NCBI GenBank assembly: GCA_014549065.1
Contig: JACDOX010000004.1
Coordinates: forward strand, 8,986,370-9,050,369
Source: Cardinalis cardinalis
Lineage: Eukaryota; Chordata; Aves; Passeriformes; Cardinalidae
DNA length: 64,000 nt
Reading direction: 5' to 3'
Part shown: positions 50,706-62,800 of the stretch, one piece after another
How the letters are laid out: each line of letters starts with the position of its first letter
Position numbering within the stretch: the stretch's first letter is position 1
Notes under the pieces: model-generated
Databases searched by the model: none
Seen by the model: only the letters and a program-made list of their open reading frames with translations
Told to the model about the DNA's origin: nothing
Made by a program: the position numbers and the translations under genes

Positions 50706-53088
50706 ACATATATTGCTGTTGTTCTTAGCATAATTTCTAACCCTTAACAGATGGCAATTGGAGCTCTGACAGGGGGAAGATCTGTATCTGTGGGCTCCTT
50801 TATGGCTCTGTCCACATCTTTATTAATCCTTACTGTGTCTTTTGCAAATAATCTCTATTGTTAGGAGCAGCCAAGCTGGCATGAAATTGCAATTCTATTT
50901 GGTACATTAGTTATATTCATTTTATCAAATAATCACTGTGACATCTCACTTGTTCTGTGTTGATGAAAACCAACTATTATTTGATAAATACTCTGATAAA
51001 NAGCTTTTCTTCCGTATTTCAGACATAAAGTATCAAGCATTAGGTTGCAATCTGAATAGTACAGACAATATTATTGTGTATCTTAAACAAAAGATGATTA
51101 ATTTAAAATCGGTACTTCTATGCCTTAATTTTTTATGGATCATTTCTTTCTATTAAATTTATTATCTGGGACACACATTTTGTCATAGTAAACAATAAAG
51201 TTTGCCTTCTGCTTCTAAAATAATTTGAATTGTTCTATGATTTTAATTAGGCAATCTATCNTTATCTTCAAATATCTCCCAGAAGTATGGCTTTGATGCT
51301 GCTGGGGCTATCCATAAGGATACACCCAGACTCCCCTGCATTGTGGCTCTCTTTCTCCCTTCTTAGTTTCAGAAAATGTGATAAAGGGGCCTCTTGCAAG
51401 TCATTTTAAGACTTCTGCCTGTGCTCAGGTTATTTCTATTCCTTCTAAATTGTTAAGATATGGTTCAATAAAATAATTTTACATATTTCAATATTAGTTT
51501 CTTATGTTGTCAGCTGATTACCTTAGATTTATGTCCTGCAAAGCTGAGTGTTCTTTCCCATTTTGCTTGTTTATAGTGATGTTCCAGACAGTTTTCCCTT
51601 TCTACTCATTAAAATTAATTCTTTCTGTGCTTCCAAAGACTCCAGTTTTGTAGACCAATCAAACNAATGAATTTCTGTAGTTTCTCTCAATTTACCCTCT
51701 CAATTTTTATGTAGTCTCTCAGTTTAGAGACAATTAAATACAAAGATCTGCAGAAGAACCTCATTGAACAGCTACAGGGAAAAAACATTAGATGATACTC
51801 AGTGTTGACAAATGTAAATTGGGGCAGATTACAGAAGCAGTCCTAGCCTTAAATACAGAACAGTGGGCTCTGACCTCACCATCAGCTTTCCAAGGAAGAG
51901 GTGTTGGAAATTTTAATAAGCACTTTCATGAATATNTCAGTGTACTCATAAAAGAAAACAGAATGGGAAACAAAGAAAACAGAGATGGGTTAAGTAAGGG
52001 CAGAGAGTAAGACAAATGTCAGCCACCACTGACAAACAAAGAAATGCAGCTGGGATGACTAGAGATGCAGAAAATGAAGTCCCACAGTTTATTTCTACTG
52101 TAAATTAGGAAAGGTTACCAAGAAATTATCATACATNTTTCATATATTCACTTCTACTATTTGCTATCAAGTATTATGGTTAGATGAACACAGATNAAAC
52201 ATAAATGTTCATCTACTGAAAATTTTGGAAATAAAAATTTTAAATAAGAGTTAAATATGTATATGATATGACAAAAACCAACCTGATCATTGTTTAATAC
52301 TTATTTGAAAAGGCACTTCATGTGCACCACTAAATAAGTTCAGAACCAGTGATTATTTTCTATACGTAGGTTTTTCAATCATTACTTCTGCTGCATTCAC
52401 CGTTAGGGGAAAGAATTCCTTGGATGTTCACACAGAGGAATTCCTGACCTAGAACAANCATTATAATCAATGCTCAAGGAATAGAAGTCCTTCCTTTGAC
52501 AATGTTAGTCAAAATGACNTATTTCCTTTGCTTTATTATTTTCACTTTATCCTGCCTCCTGTTTCACAGCAAAGCACTTAGTAAATTGTAAATTGTCCTT
52601 CTTTTCGACCTGAACAATTAATCAAATTATTCTATATGGTGGTATTTTTACAATCCAGAAAGTTTTATTTTTACACTGCTTTAATATGCAAAATGTACAA
52701 AGCAATGCTTCTGTAAGCAGACGAAAAATCAAACTACAGGAGAAATCAATTTCTCCAAAGGAGCTCTCACTTGAATCTCTCACGTTTTCTCCAGGTGATT
52801 TACTAAAACATCAAATACTACCTGGTATTTCGCAGCTTCTATGAGCAAACTCTCAGATTTTTTGATCCCTCTGTCTACCTTTCTCTGGCTGGAACTTTAA
52901 TGAAACCACACGTGGGAAGGGTGATCAGCTTAGCCATTCTTTGTGNGTGGTTGGGATTTGGACTCTGTTTTCAGGTGGGGAGGTCGTGACTTTCAGTGTT
53001 TTACCTTCAAAACCTTTGACATGTTTCTTACTACAGNTTCTATGAATGATAGAAACTACAACCAATGCATGAAGAAAATGTTTCTTAC

Positions 53089-53261
53089 CATCACTGCAGA
53101 GGATGCCAGACCTTCCATATGGACACAAGCAAACAGCATCTCTCCTGGACTTTGGAAAACATGTAGCACCATTTCCACATGGATTTTCATCACAAGTTGC
53201 AAACTGGCAGAGTTTTCCGGTGTAGAGTTTAGGGCATTCACAATACCAATTTTCTTCATCA
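53089..53261 (-). CDS. EYS: EYS exon: EGF tail and one complete EGF domain (most 5' exon in the window)
   Basis: The exon is 173 bases, with acceptor ttgtcag (53262) and donor GTAAGA (53088). The first T completes a codon whose first two bases are in an exon outside the window. It then reads DEENWYCECPKLYTGKLC, the end of an EGF domain, followed by a full six-cysteine EGF domain (TCDENPCGNGATC ... VCLCPYGRSGILC). Residues are 1-58 in window numbering. EYS is a secreted protein of the photoreceptor extracellular matrix, and loss of function in people causes retinal degeneration. The 791 residues encoded here would be roughly the last quarter of a protein of about 3,100 residues. The identity rests on domain order, exon phases and close sequence resemblance. 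Confidence 0.95.
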
Positions 53262-56200
53262 CTGACAAATTTAAATTACAACAAACAAACAAAAAAGTGT
53301 AAGTATCAAAATGCATTTAAAACAAGCNGAATAGGATTTACACTTAGAGAAAATCTGTGACATCTGACTTAGGGTTGTAATAGATTTCTGCTTTTACTAG
53401 TGTTCATGACATTAGAAATGCCAGAATGCCTTACTAGGACTTGACATGACAGTTTCTTTTGGGTTTAATTTTAAATTTTAATTTTTCTTTCTTTTGCTGG
53501 TGAGAGATGTGACTTTTCTAATGTCTCACTAGTTTGTGCTGCATCTTTCAAAGCATAATCAAAAAACTGCTGCAGAAGAACAGGTCTTCTATTATGTCTA
53601 AAAATGAAAGAATGTGAGAACAAAAAATGAAAGTTACTAGTTTATTTTGCAAATGGAAACATCATTTGTATATTCAGTTACTACATANAGTTTGTATGTA
53701 TACAGTAGGATGCAGAAAATCCTGAAATATGAACACTTGCAGTAGGGATTATGTTGAACTTGAGACAGAATAAACAGGTAAATCTCTGCTATCATATAAC
53801 TAATGATCTCAGTCATAGAAAGAATATTAGAATAGGCAAGGATAAAAATAAATTTTAACCAGACAAAATCGACATTTAGAAATGTACATACTCTGATTGT
53901 ACCAATTTTTTTATAGTACTCAAAGACAGCACAATGACAAATATGGTAGGAAAAACAAAGCAGATAGGAAAACAAAAGAGTGCAAGACATTCCCATCTAT
54001 GACTTATTATAAATATAATTTCACAAAAGGTCTTATTTGATTTTCTCCTTATATTATGCCTAAAAATAGATGACAGCTAGATAGGTTAATTCATGTGGTT
54101 GCTCAGTATTCATGTGCATCCTCAGTATTGAACAGAAACATATCTGCCTTTTACTTGAAAAGGTCACATGTGCCTTTGGGTATAAATGCAGAAGACATGG
54201 TGCATGTTGTATCAAATCACACTCATTGAGGTTTTCCAATAATAGTGTAATCATTAGGATGAGCACTGATAACATTTCAAATACATGTGATTTCTAAAAA
54301 TTCATTATCTGCTTATAATAGCTGCACAATCAGGTTAAGGAAAATAATCTGGAGCTGAAAGACCTCCTGTATTTTTTTAAAAGAGGGAGATAAGTAAGTC
54401 TAGTGACAGTCCTTGCTCATAGCAGTTGATTAGTGTGTTCCTAAACTGACCACCCGCAGAGCTGGGGAGTGAGGATCTCAGCTTGAGCGTCTGCCAGNAT
54501 GAATCTCATGAATAATGCCTCCAGACACCTTTGCAAAAGAAAATTGCTATCAGCTGCAATAATAAATTTCTGTGTGTAGCCTATTCTATTTATAGATCTG
54601 CTGCAGACAGCATGAGAGGAATCTAAATGAGCTACTGGATTGCTTTCATTTGTGCAATACTGAGAATCCTGCTTTCATGGGTTTTAATATCAACATTACA
54701 GAGTTCAGCTAATTAAAAAAGCATTAATAAACTGAATTATTCCTGGAAATCTGCAATTGTGGGTGATGATTTTTAGTTATCAAATGTATTCAGTTTTTTT
54801 ATAGAAGAAAAGGTGGATCATCGCCACTGACTGCCATAAGACACAGACTTTAGTCCTCACCATGAAAGAAAAAATTTCATGCATTCTTTTGAGGACCTAC
54901 CTGTATATGCAAACACTGGCCATTACTTTTTACAATCTTACTTTTGGTATTGTGGAGAAGATTAAAAATAGCAGGTTTTATAACAAATGGTGAGTAGTTT
55001 ATGGTTTACAAAATGAGCAATGTTATGACATTTCACTATTAGTGCTGTAAGATTCTAATAACAAGAAGAGTGATTCCTGATAAGGCAAAGAAAACAGTTT
55101 TTAAAAAGTTCTACAAAATAATATAAAACTTGAAAGTATAACAGCTAACCACAGAGAAAGAAAATTATCACATNCATTTCACAAGAATTAGTATACAAAG
55201 CCCCAAATAACTTATTCTTTTTCAAAGCACGCTGTAACTGTACTAGGTTAAGAGAGGGACAAGATCTCCCATATTCTACTGAATTAATCTCTGATGCAAG
55301 AAACACATAATGGTTGAATGGCCAAGAACTTCTCCCAGGTAGATTTCACAATTTCATGATGGCCTGCTACCCTTTATAAATGCAAGAAGCAAATGAAAAA
55401 GGGCAGAAATCAGAACAGTAATATCTTTTGTCTATGTTGTACACCTTTGAATGACTCCAAGAAAAACTTATGGGTAATTACATACGTGAGCCNAAGAAAG
55501 TGAAAAACAAGGAAAATACCAGAATTTTGAAGCTGCAGAACAAGAAACAAATTTGGACTGTTCTGTGGAAATGTGTTATATGACTGTATTAGTGTTTGAG
55601 CTCAGGTCCAGAGCATGGTTTTGCAGAAAATCTCCTGGCTGTCCCCTGTTGAAATGCCTTGTTCCACATTGTGTCTCTAGAGTACATGAACTAATTTCTT
55701 TTGGATTAACCTGCACCAGAAGATTGTCTTACAGGTCAGGTTGCTTCAGCTGTATGGACTTGGCATTCAGACCCAGACCAGGTCTAGTGTGAGTCAAAGC
55801 TTCTTGAAACATGAATAATGGGAATGTTGGGTCCTCAGCACTCATTGATTTGACCTGNAAATCTATGCCTGTTGAACTGCATTACCTACTAATGTGCATG
55901 CAGATTTATAAGGCATCAAAAGAAAATNATGCAGCCACAATATATGTTACACACAAAAAAACCCCTCCAGATTTTACATTAGAGCNCTGATGAACTCCAG
56001 GAGTAAATAGAGAAAAAAACCCCAAACAACCCCTAACTATTCAGAACCATATGAAGGAAGAAAGACACAAACAATGAAAGCAAATGGGAGAAAAGACAGA
56101 AATAGTGATGAAAAGGAGTGAAAGAGACAAGAAGAGTGTTTCTAGAGCACCATCACCTCATCCTCCAGGATTATGATACAGGGAAAAAAAGTGGAGGGGA

Positions 56201-56828
56201 AAAAAAGTGTAGGGAAAATGAACTATTCCCTGACATTCTTAAAGTCCTCTGAAATCATAAGGGACGTATTTTGTATTACCATTTCCCATGTTAAAATATT
56301 CCTTTGATCTCTGGTTTAGATATTAGATTGGAAAGAAAGTCACCAAGAAATATTTGCATGATATGACATGATATTGGCAATTCAGTAATACAATTTCTCT
56401 CCTTGAGTCAATGTTACATCAGTGATCTGATTTAATGAAATGAAAGTTTTCTATAACAGTGACAGCTTTGGGATGCCAACCCAGATTATTGTAATTTATT
56501 TTAAATATTGCACAATACAGAGGAGACTGGATTGTGTTACATTAGTAATCCAGTCACAGCTGTATTTAACTAGCTTTTAAAACCCTGCTTTTGACTTAAA
56601 TCAATTCTGTTTTTGAAAGGAAAGTTTATAATCCCTCTTCANAGTGTGTCACAGACATCATCTGTACTCTATTGAGAGTGTTTTGTTTGCTCAAAGCAGA
56701 GTATAATTTTCCATATTCCTGTGCTTTTTCCATTTCTAAAGTGGGAGTACAATGAGAGCAAATGCCCTTTATGTAGTTTTATGCAAGAGGGCTTTCCTGA
56801 AAGAAAGCACACTCAAGACCCATTAATC

Positions 56829-56874
56829 GTGATCTTAAGGTCCCTTCTAACACAAAGCATTCTATGATTCNGTG
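56829..56874 (+). mobile_element. Very short CR1 3' tail
   Basis: The stretch gtgatcttaaggtcccttct then acacaaagcattctatgatt matches the last 45 or so bases of CR1, including the 8-base tail unit. CR1 copies are often 5'-truncated to this extent. Confidence 0.65.
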
Positions 56875-57589
56875 GTTGTACTGTGTGTCACAATGGGTTC
56901 AATATTTAATGACATAGATTCTTTTAGTGCTTTCATTATATTATACGTAACAAAGCTATGGAAGTTGGAGGGAACAGCTCCTTCAGTCAATAAGTAGTAG
57001 ATGTACTTCTGTTTATTTTCAAGTTACTATTATGTTTTTGTNGCACTCTTTTGTTTTAAATTACTGGAAAATGAAAGGACCATCATACATTTTCAGTTTA
57101 AGCTTTAAGTTGAATTATGTTTCATGCAAAGATTCATTAAATTGCTTTCCAGAAAAGACCAGCATAATGTAAAGGCAATTGCAATCTCCCTTTGAAAGCT
57201 TTGTGTAATAGACAAATCCACAGAAGCTCTCTGCAGCCAGAAGGATAACCTTATCTCATCAATAATCTTAAAAATACCAAAGGACAATATATAAAGGAGG
57301 TGTTTCTTCCTTGTGCACAGCAGGTGTTTTTAGTATATGATACATCTGCCAATCTTTCCTTCTATTATACATCTCCCAAAATCAATTCAGCTTTCATGCT
57401 GCTTTAGTACTTTTCACTCAGNTTTCCTCAATTATGGTATCTTGTCTAGCTCTGAATGCTTTTGTTATCTTTACTGGTTTGAATCATTTTTTCCTCTGTC
57501 TGGAAGCATTATTCTGCAAGTTCTGTCAGTTCACTTTAATTTGCTTTGCCTTTCACTGAGAGGATTTTTGTATTGTGTTTGTGTGATCA

Positions 57590-58353
57590 GGTTTTGGTAG
57601 TGGCAGGGACCTATAGGGGTGGCTTCTGTGGGAAGCTGCCAGAAGCTTCCCCCATCTCCAATAGAGGCAATGCCAGGTGGCTGTGAGATGAACCTGCCAC
57701 TGACCAAGGCCAAGTCCATCAGCAATGATGGCAATGCCTCTGGGATAATGTAGTTAAGAAGTANAAAAAAAGCCCTGGCAGCAGCCTGTGCTGGAGCAGG
57801 ATCCTGGTAGGGCCATGGCCCCTTGGAGAGAGGAGCCATGCTGAAACAGGTTTGCTGCCAGGACTTGTGTCCCTGTGCTTCAGAACACACACTGGAGCAG
57901 TTCTGAAGTACTGCAGCTCACAGGCCTTCCCACACTGATGATGTTTACAAAAGACTCTTTCCTGTAGGAGAAATCCCACACTGACACAGAAGAATGAGGA
58001 GCCCTTCCATTGAGGAGGAGGGAGCAGCAGAGACTTGTGATAAAATGACTGCAACCCACATTCCCCACTTCCCTGTGCCACTGTGCGGCTGGAGGTAGAG
58101 AATTCAAGAATGAAGTTGAGGTCAGAAAAAAAGAATGGGTGAAGGGAAGGAGATTTAAGATTTGGTTTTATTTTCTCTCTGCCCTACTCTGATTAGATCG
58201 GCAATAAATTTTTTTTTTCCAAAGTTAAGCCTGTTTTGCCCATGACAGCCTGACCCATNAGTCTTTCATTATNTCTTCTCTCCCTTGTTCNGCTAAGGAG
58301 GATAGAGCAGCTCTGGTGGGCACCTGGTGCCCAGCCATGCTCAACCCACCACA
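57590..58353 (+). mobile_element. Avian ERV-type LTR, plus orientation (about 760 bp)
   Basis: It has the layout of a common avian retroviral LTR. It begins gttttggtagtggcagggac and carries a conserved block with ctctgggataatgtagttaa. Next come degenerate tandem units with actggagcagttctgaagta, a GA-rich block and an AATAAA at 58203-58208. The final segment reads gggcacctggtgcccagcc and caacccaccaca, ending in CA. It is GC-rich compared with the intron. No gag, pol or env sequence adjoins it, so it looks like a solo LTR. I could not find a target-site duplication. The open frames inside it have no protein motifs. Confidence 0.78.
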
Positions 58354-58904
58354 ATTTTCTAAACTGCTTTATATGAAGGCTCTCTTTAAACCAGGACCAA
58401 ATCACTTGCGAATTAAGTTGGTTTAGAAAACTCATAGGGAAAATGTTTTGAGATTGGTTTGGTGCACTCATGGAGGAACTATTTTGCTTAAAATTTTCTT
58501 TGGGGCAGACTTAGAGTTATACTGGTTCTATCATAGACTAAATAGGCCCTCACTTTTAAATGACNCTTCTGAATTATTTGATTTAGATTCAAATATTGGA
58601 GTGGAAAGGTTACAATCCCACTTCAAAAGGAGAACACAAGGGACAAAAATGTTCCAACACTTTGCTTGCCTCTTGTCAACACAGGAAAAAAAGGCCATTG
58701 TGTACAAATTGATTCAACTCTAGCAGCAAATTAATTTGTAGGACCCAAATAAAGGTTTATCCATGCAAGTCAGACAGAAATGAGCATCTGCTCTATCTTA
58801 CCATTCGGCATATGTGTTTCCTTGAGCAAGAATACACTCTTTAAACAATACCTAAACTGTAGAAAGTTTCCTGCAGTTGGATTTAGCTGTGATTTAGGAA
58901 GGAC

Positions 58905-59856
58905 AGAATTTGATTTAATATTTTTATTGATGACATGGATGAGGGTTTAGAGTCCTTTATTAGCAAATTTGCAGATGACACTAAGCTGGGANNGTGTGTN
59001 GATCTGTTAGAGGGACGGAGGGCTTTGCAGAGGGACTTGGAACGGTTGGATGGATGGGCAGAATCTAATGGGATGAAATTCAATAAGTCCAGGTGCCGAG
59101 TCCTGCACTTTGGCCACAATAACCCCCTGCAACATTATAGGCTGGGGACGGTGTGGCTGGACAGTGCTCAGGTGGAAAGGGACCTGGGGGTGCTGGTTGA
59201 CAGTCGGCTGAACATGAGCCAGCAGTGTGCCCAGGTGGCCAAGAAGGCCAATGGCATCCTGGCCAGAATCAGGAATGGTGTGGCCAGCAGTAGCAGGGAG
59301 GTCATTCTTCCCCTGTTCTCGGCACTGGTGAGGCCACAGCTTGAGTATTGCGTCCAGTTTTGGGCCCCTCACTTTGGGAGGGACGTTGAGATGCTTGAGC
59401 GTGTCCGGAGGAGGCAACGAGGCTGGTGAGGGGCTTGGAGCACAAGCCATATGAAGAACGACTGAGGGAGCTGGGGTTGTTCAGCCTGGAGAAAAGGAGA
59501 CTCAGGGGTGACCTTATCATCCTCTTCAACTTCCTGAAGGGCGCCTGTGGTGAGCTGGGGGTCACTCTCTTTCTCCGGGCAACAACAGNCAGANCAAGAG
59601 GACACAGTCTCAAGCTGTGCCAAGGGAGATACAGGCTGGAATTAAGGAGGAAGTTTTTCACAGANAGAGTGGTCAAATACTGGAATCATCTACCCAGAGA
59701 GGTAGTGGAGTCACCATCCCTCGATGTGTTTACAAAAAGACTGGATGTGGCACTTGGTGCCATGATCTANTTGAGGTGTTAGAACATGGGTTGGACTCNA
59801 TGATCTTAAAGGTCTCTTCCAACCTAGAAATTCTGTGATTCTGTGATTCTGTGATT
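58905..59856 (+). pseudogene. CR1 LINE 3' fragment with reverse transcriptase remains
   Basis: About 950 bases of a 5'-truncated CR1. The frame at 58935-59429 reads the C-terminal half of its reverse transcriptase, including the FADDTKLG catalytic box, WAESNGMKFN, LGVLVDSRLNMS, VRPQLEYCVQFWAP and MLERV. A one-base shift near 59405-59430 moves the rest (RGLEHKPYEERLRELGLFSL through WNHLPREVVESPSLDVF) to another frame, which runs to 59782. The element ends with the CR1 tail, three exact copies of attctgtg from 59830 plus att. The shift and truncation make it inactive. It is the best-preserved transposon coding region in the window. Confidence 0.93.
59830..59856 (+). repeat. CR1 terminal 8-bp tandem repeat
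   Basis: Three perfect attctgtg units and a partial fourth form the 3' end of the CR1 copy. This octamer tail is characteristic of CR1 elements, which lack a poly(A) tail. Confidence 0.93.
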
Positions 59857-62800
59857 TATGGAAGTAATGAAGGAAGAGAAACTCTTGCTTATTGGCAGAT
59901 TATCTATTNCAGACCTTCAAAAATGCCATTATTTTCAGGAGTTCAGGATGGTTTTATTTTGCAGTGTACTAATTGAACTTACTAACACAGCACTAACTTT
60001 TCAGGATCAGGAAGCCTATTCTGGAGTCTTTTATAAACACTCTTTAGACTCCATTTTCCACTCATTTGGTCAAGATGCAGGATTCCATAACCATCCCATG
60101 AAGGATACATATCCATTAAAATGTATGATGCATGAAAAGTTCTGCCTGGTAACATGTCAGTTATGACCATTCCTGTCACAAGAAGATGCACAATTGTGGT
60201 ATCAAGCACTTCTAGACGTGTAACACTTAATNACAGATGGTTAAGGATCCCTCAGAAAAAGTACAGCAAGTAATGGTTGGTAAAAACAATCTNTCTGGGC
60301 AGAAATCTATTCCCTGGCCACATCTAGGAAGAGAAATAATGATCTGTCAGGCTGGATCCAGTGCAAGGGCTATAATTAGCTCTGACATTACTCCTTTCCC
60401 CAGTCTCAGTCTTTTCAGTTAAATCTACATTTTTTCCTTCCTTGTGTTTATGCGAAAAATAGTCAATAGATGTTGACATATGATAAATGTATTTATAAAA
60501 ATGNTTTTTTTTAAAGCTGAAAGGCTATGATTTTGATAATAAAAGATTCAGACTATATGAAACACATCCAGGGAAGCATATAAATATTTTCAGCAGCATA
60601 AGGTTGAAGGCAGATCTCCACATCTTACTGAAATCATATGCAGCCTAAATTCTGTTTGTCCTTCAAAAATCTAATATTAATTCCTTTTGACAGAAGATTT
60701 CCAATTTCTCTCAGCAGTCCCCAGCACTCTAAACAGCCTTTGCTTCAATATATCTACTATTTGCAGTAGGGCTTTGGAATACCATACCCAAAGCAGTGAC
60801 ACTGAACATTGGCCTGCACCATAGTGCTTGTTGCACTGCTTTCATTAAACTTGCATTGTATACTATTATTAAATTCTATTGGAAATTTAAAATAATCTTT
60901 AAGCACAAAACCACTAATTACTTCAATTTTAGATGAATTTATAGGTTGCAGAACTACATGACACAGAACTATTTTCCAAGATTTCAGCCTCTTTGCAGAC
61001 CAGCTGTAGTTTGATAGAGTAATCATGAGGAGACAGGTAACAAAATTGCAGGGCAAAATCTTGAATAGTTTGTAATATAGCTGCATTTAGTTTAAATACA
61101 CAACATAATAACTTTGAACTGCAATGGCTTTATTCTAAATCCAGAACTGTCTAGTTTGGAAAGAGGAAAAAAATATAGTGCAAATCNAGGTGGTCATTAT
61201 GCTTTTCTCTATCAGTTTCTTACTAATTTATTTTCCTGTTTCTAAAAGAGGTTTTTTATTTATATATTTATTATTTTGAACTTCCACAGACGAAAACTAT
61301 TCCATTCTAAATTCAACTTACAGAAATAAGATTCCATAACCAATTCTTGATGACATTGTCACTCGTTCTACCAATTTGCAACTTTAATAATCAGTGGCTC
61401 AGCACCTCTTTCATGTCTCTTTAGCACCCTATTTAAAACACTTTTCTGTTTTAAAAATATTCTGAATCACAAGGGCTTGATCATCAGGACTTTCTTTTAA
61501 GCCTGGTCTATGTACAAGGCTGGAAGAGACAAATCTCTTAAGAGCTCACATAAAAGGGTAAGTTTGAATTTGCAGGGCATCATCACCTTCCTGTGGTGAT
61601 TTTCCCTGTTCAACTAATTTCTCATACCTCCTGGTAATTCAAATTAGAGCCTTCTCTTCAATCCTAGGTACCTCCTCATGTCCTAGTTTCAATCCAGTCT
61701 CCGAGATTCCTGTTTCTAGCTCAACAAAATGGAGATAATTTTTCCATATGNACATAACACAGTGTAATATTTACAGATAAGAATTTATGTTTATAAACAT
61801 ATATATTATATTCTAAGCTATGCTAGAAAACAGCAATTACTAAAGGCTCTATGAAAAGTTGAGATTGCAAGTGACCAGGTAAACCACAGCTGCTTTGAAC
61901 CGACAAAACCTTTACCATCCACTTTGGATATTCCTTTTTCTAGTTATCCTAAAAACACCACAGGAGAGAAATTCTGAAGGAATGAACCTCATGGAGGAAA
62001 ACTTGAATAGAATCTTTCTTTGATGGTTCATCTTTTGACATTAAATCTTCAACTTATTTTTCTTAGCAAGTGCCAAAAGAACATTTGTACATTGCTTTTT
62101 CTTCTTAATGAAAACACAAAACTGGGCATATGCTTGGCTTTTTCTCTGAACAGCTAACAGAGCCACGAGGTGGATCAAGAACCACAATTTGGAAAGAGCA
62201 AGTCCCCATGGATTGTGCTTTTCCATGGAAGGGAATGACTATGAGTCATCCTTTCACAACAATATTCTAGCCTTAATGAGAAAGTTGTATCCCTCCACTT
62301 TGTAAATCTTTTTAATAGTTTTTAATATTTAAATTCTATTAGTTGTCTACCCACGAGCTTTAGGAACTTTTTCCCCCTTCTGATTCTTTAAGTTAAGGAA
62401 AGGAAAGATAATATTCCTCCACATAAATCGTGCTTCAAACCAGTAGGCGTTTGCAGACTGGCATCTGTGTTTGCCCAGGGGCCAGTGAAATGTAACCCCT
62501 TCTTTTTTCTGACTATGCATCACAGAAAATTTGATTCCATAATAACATTTACTAATGTATATTAGAAAATGTACTTGTACATGTCATGGTAGTTAACATA
62601 TTAGAAATGCACCCTTGATCTAATCAGTAAAAATAGCACTGCAGAACCCTGCCTGGACTTTTACACATTTTTTGAAAGAGTATTTGAGCTATAACTAAAA
62701 GTCATTTGTGAACAGAAAATATTTTTCCAAAATATTTATTATATATAATATTTTTTTCAAAAAAACTCATTTTTTCAACCTCAAATGAAATTGATTACTA

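Larger units (their letters stand above)
43853..53088 (-). other. EYS intron (9.2 kb)
   Basis: The donor GTAAGA at 53088 and the acceptor at 43853 bound a phase-1 intron. It contains a plus CR1 fragment (45566-45777), a minus LTR-like segment (47055-47480) and a plus solo LTR (50330-50705). A less AT-rich stretch at 49210-49790 could be another old retroviral fragment, but I could not match it. The long open frame near 47233-47829 is inside and beside the LTR-like segment and is not a gene. Confidence 0.85.

Noticed and set aside
57531..58107. Minus-strand open frames of 75 to 120 codons
   Set aside because: They are antisense to the LTR at 57590-58353 and reflect its composition.
59007..59676. 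Minus-strand open frames of up to 147 codons
   Set aside because: They are shadows of the CR1 reverse transcriptase frame on the plus strand.
60757..61086. Minus-strand frame ending in VQCHCFGYGIPKPYCK, considered as another EGF-containing EYS exon
   Set aside because: The cysteine spacing is not that of an EGF domain, no convincing acceptor and donor bound it, and the end is a stop codon.
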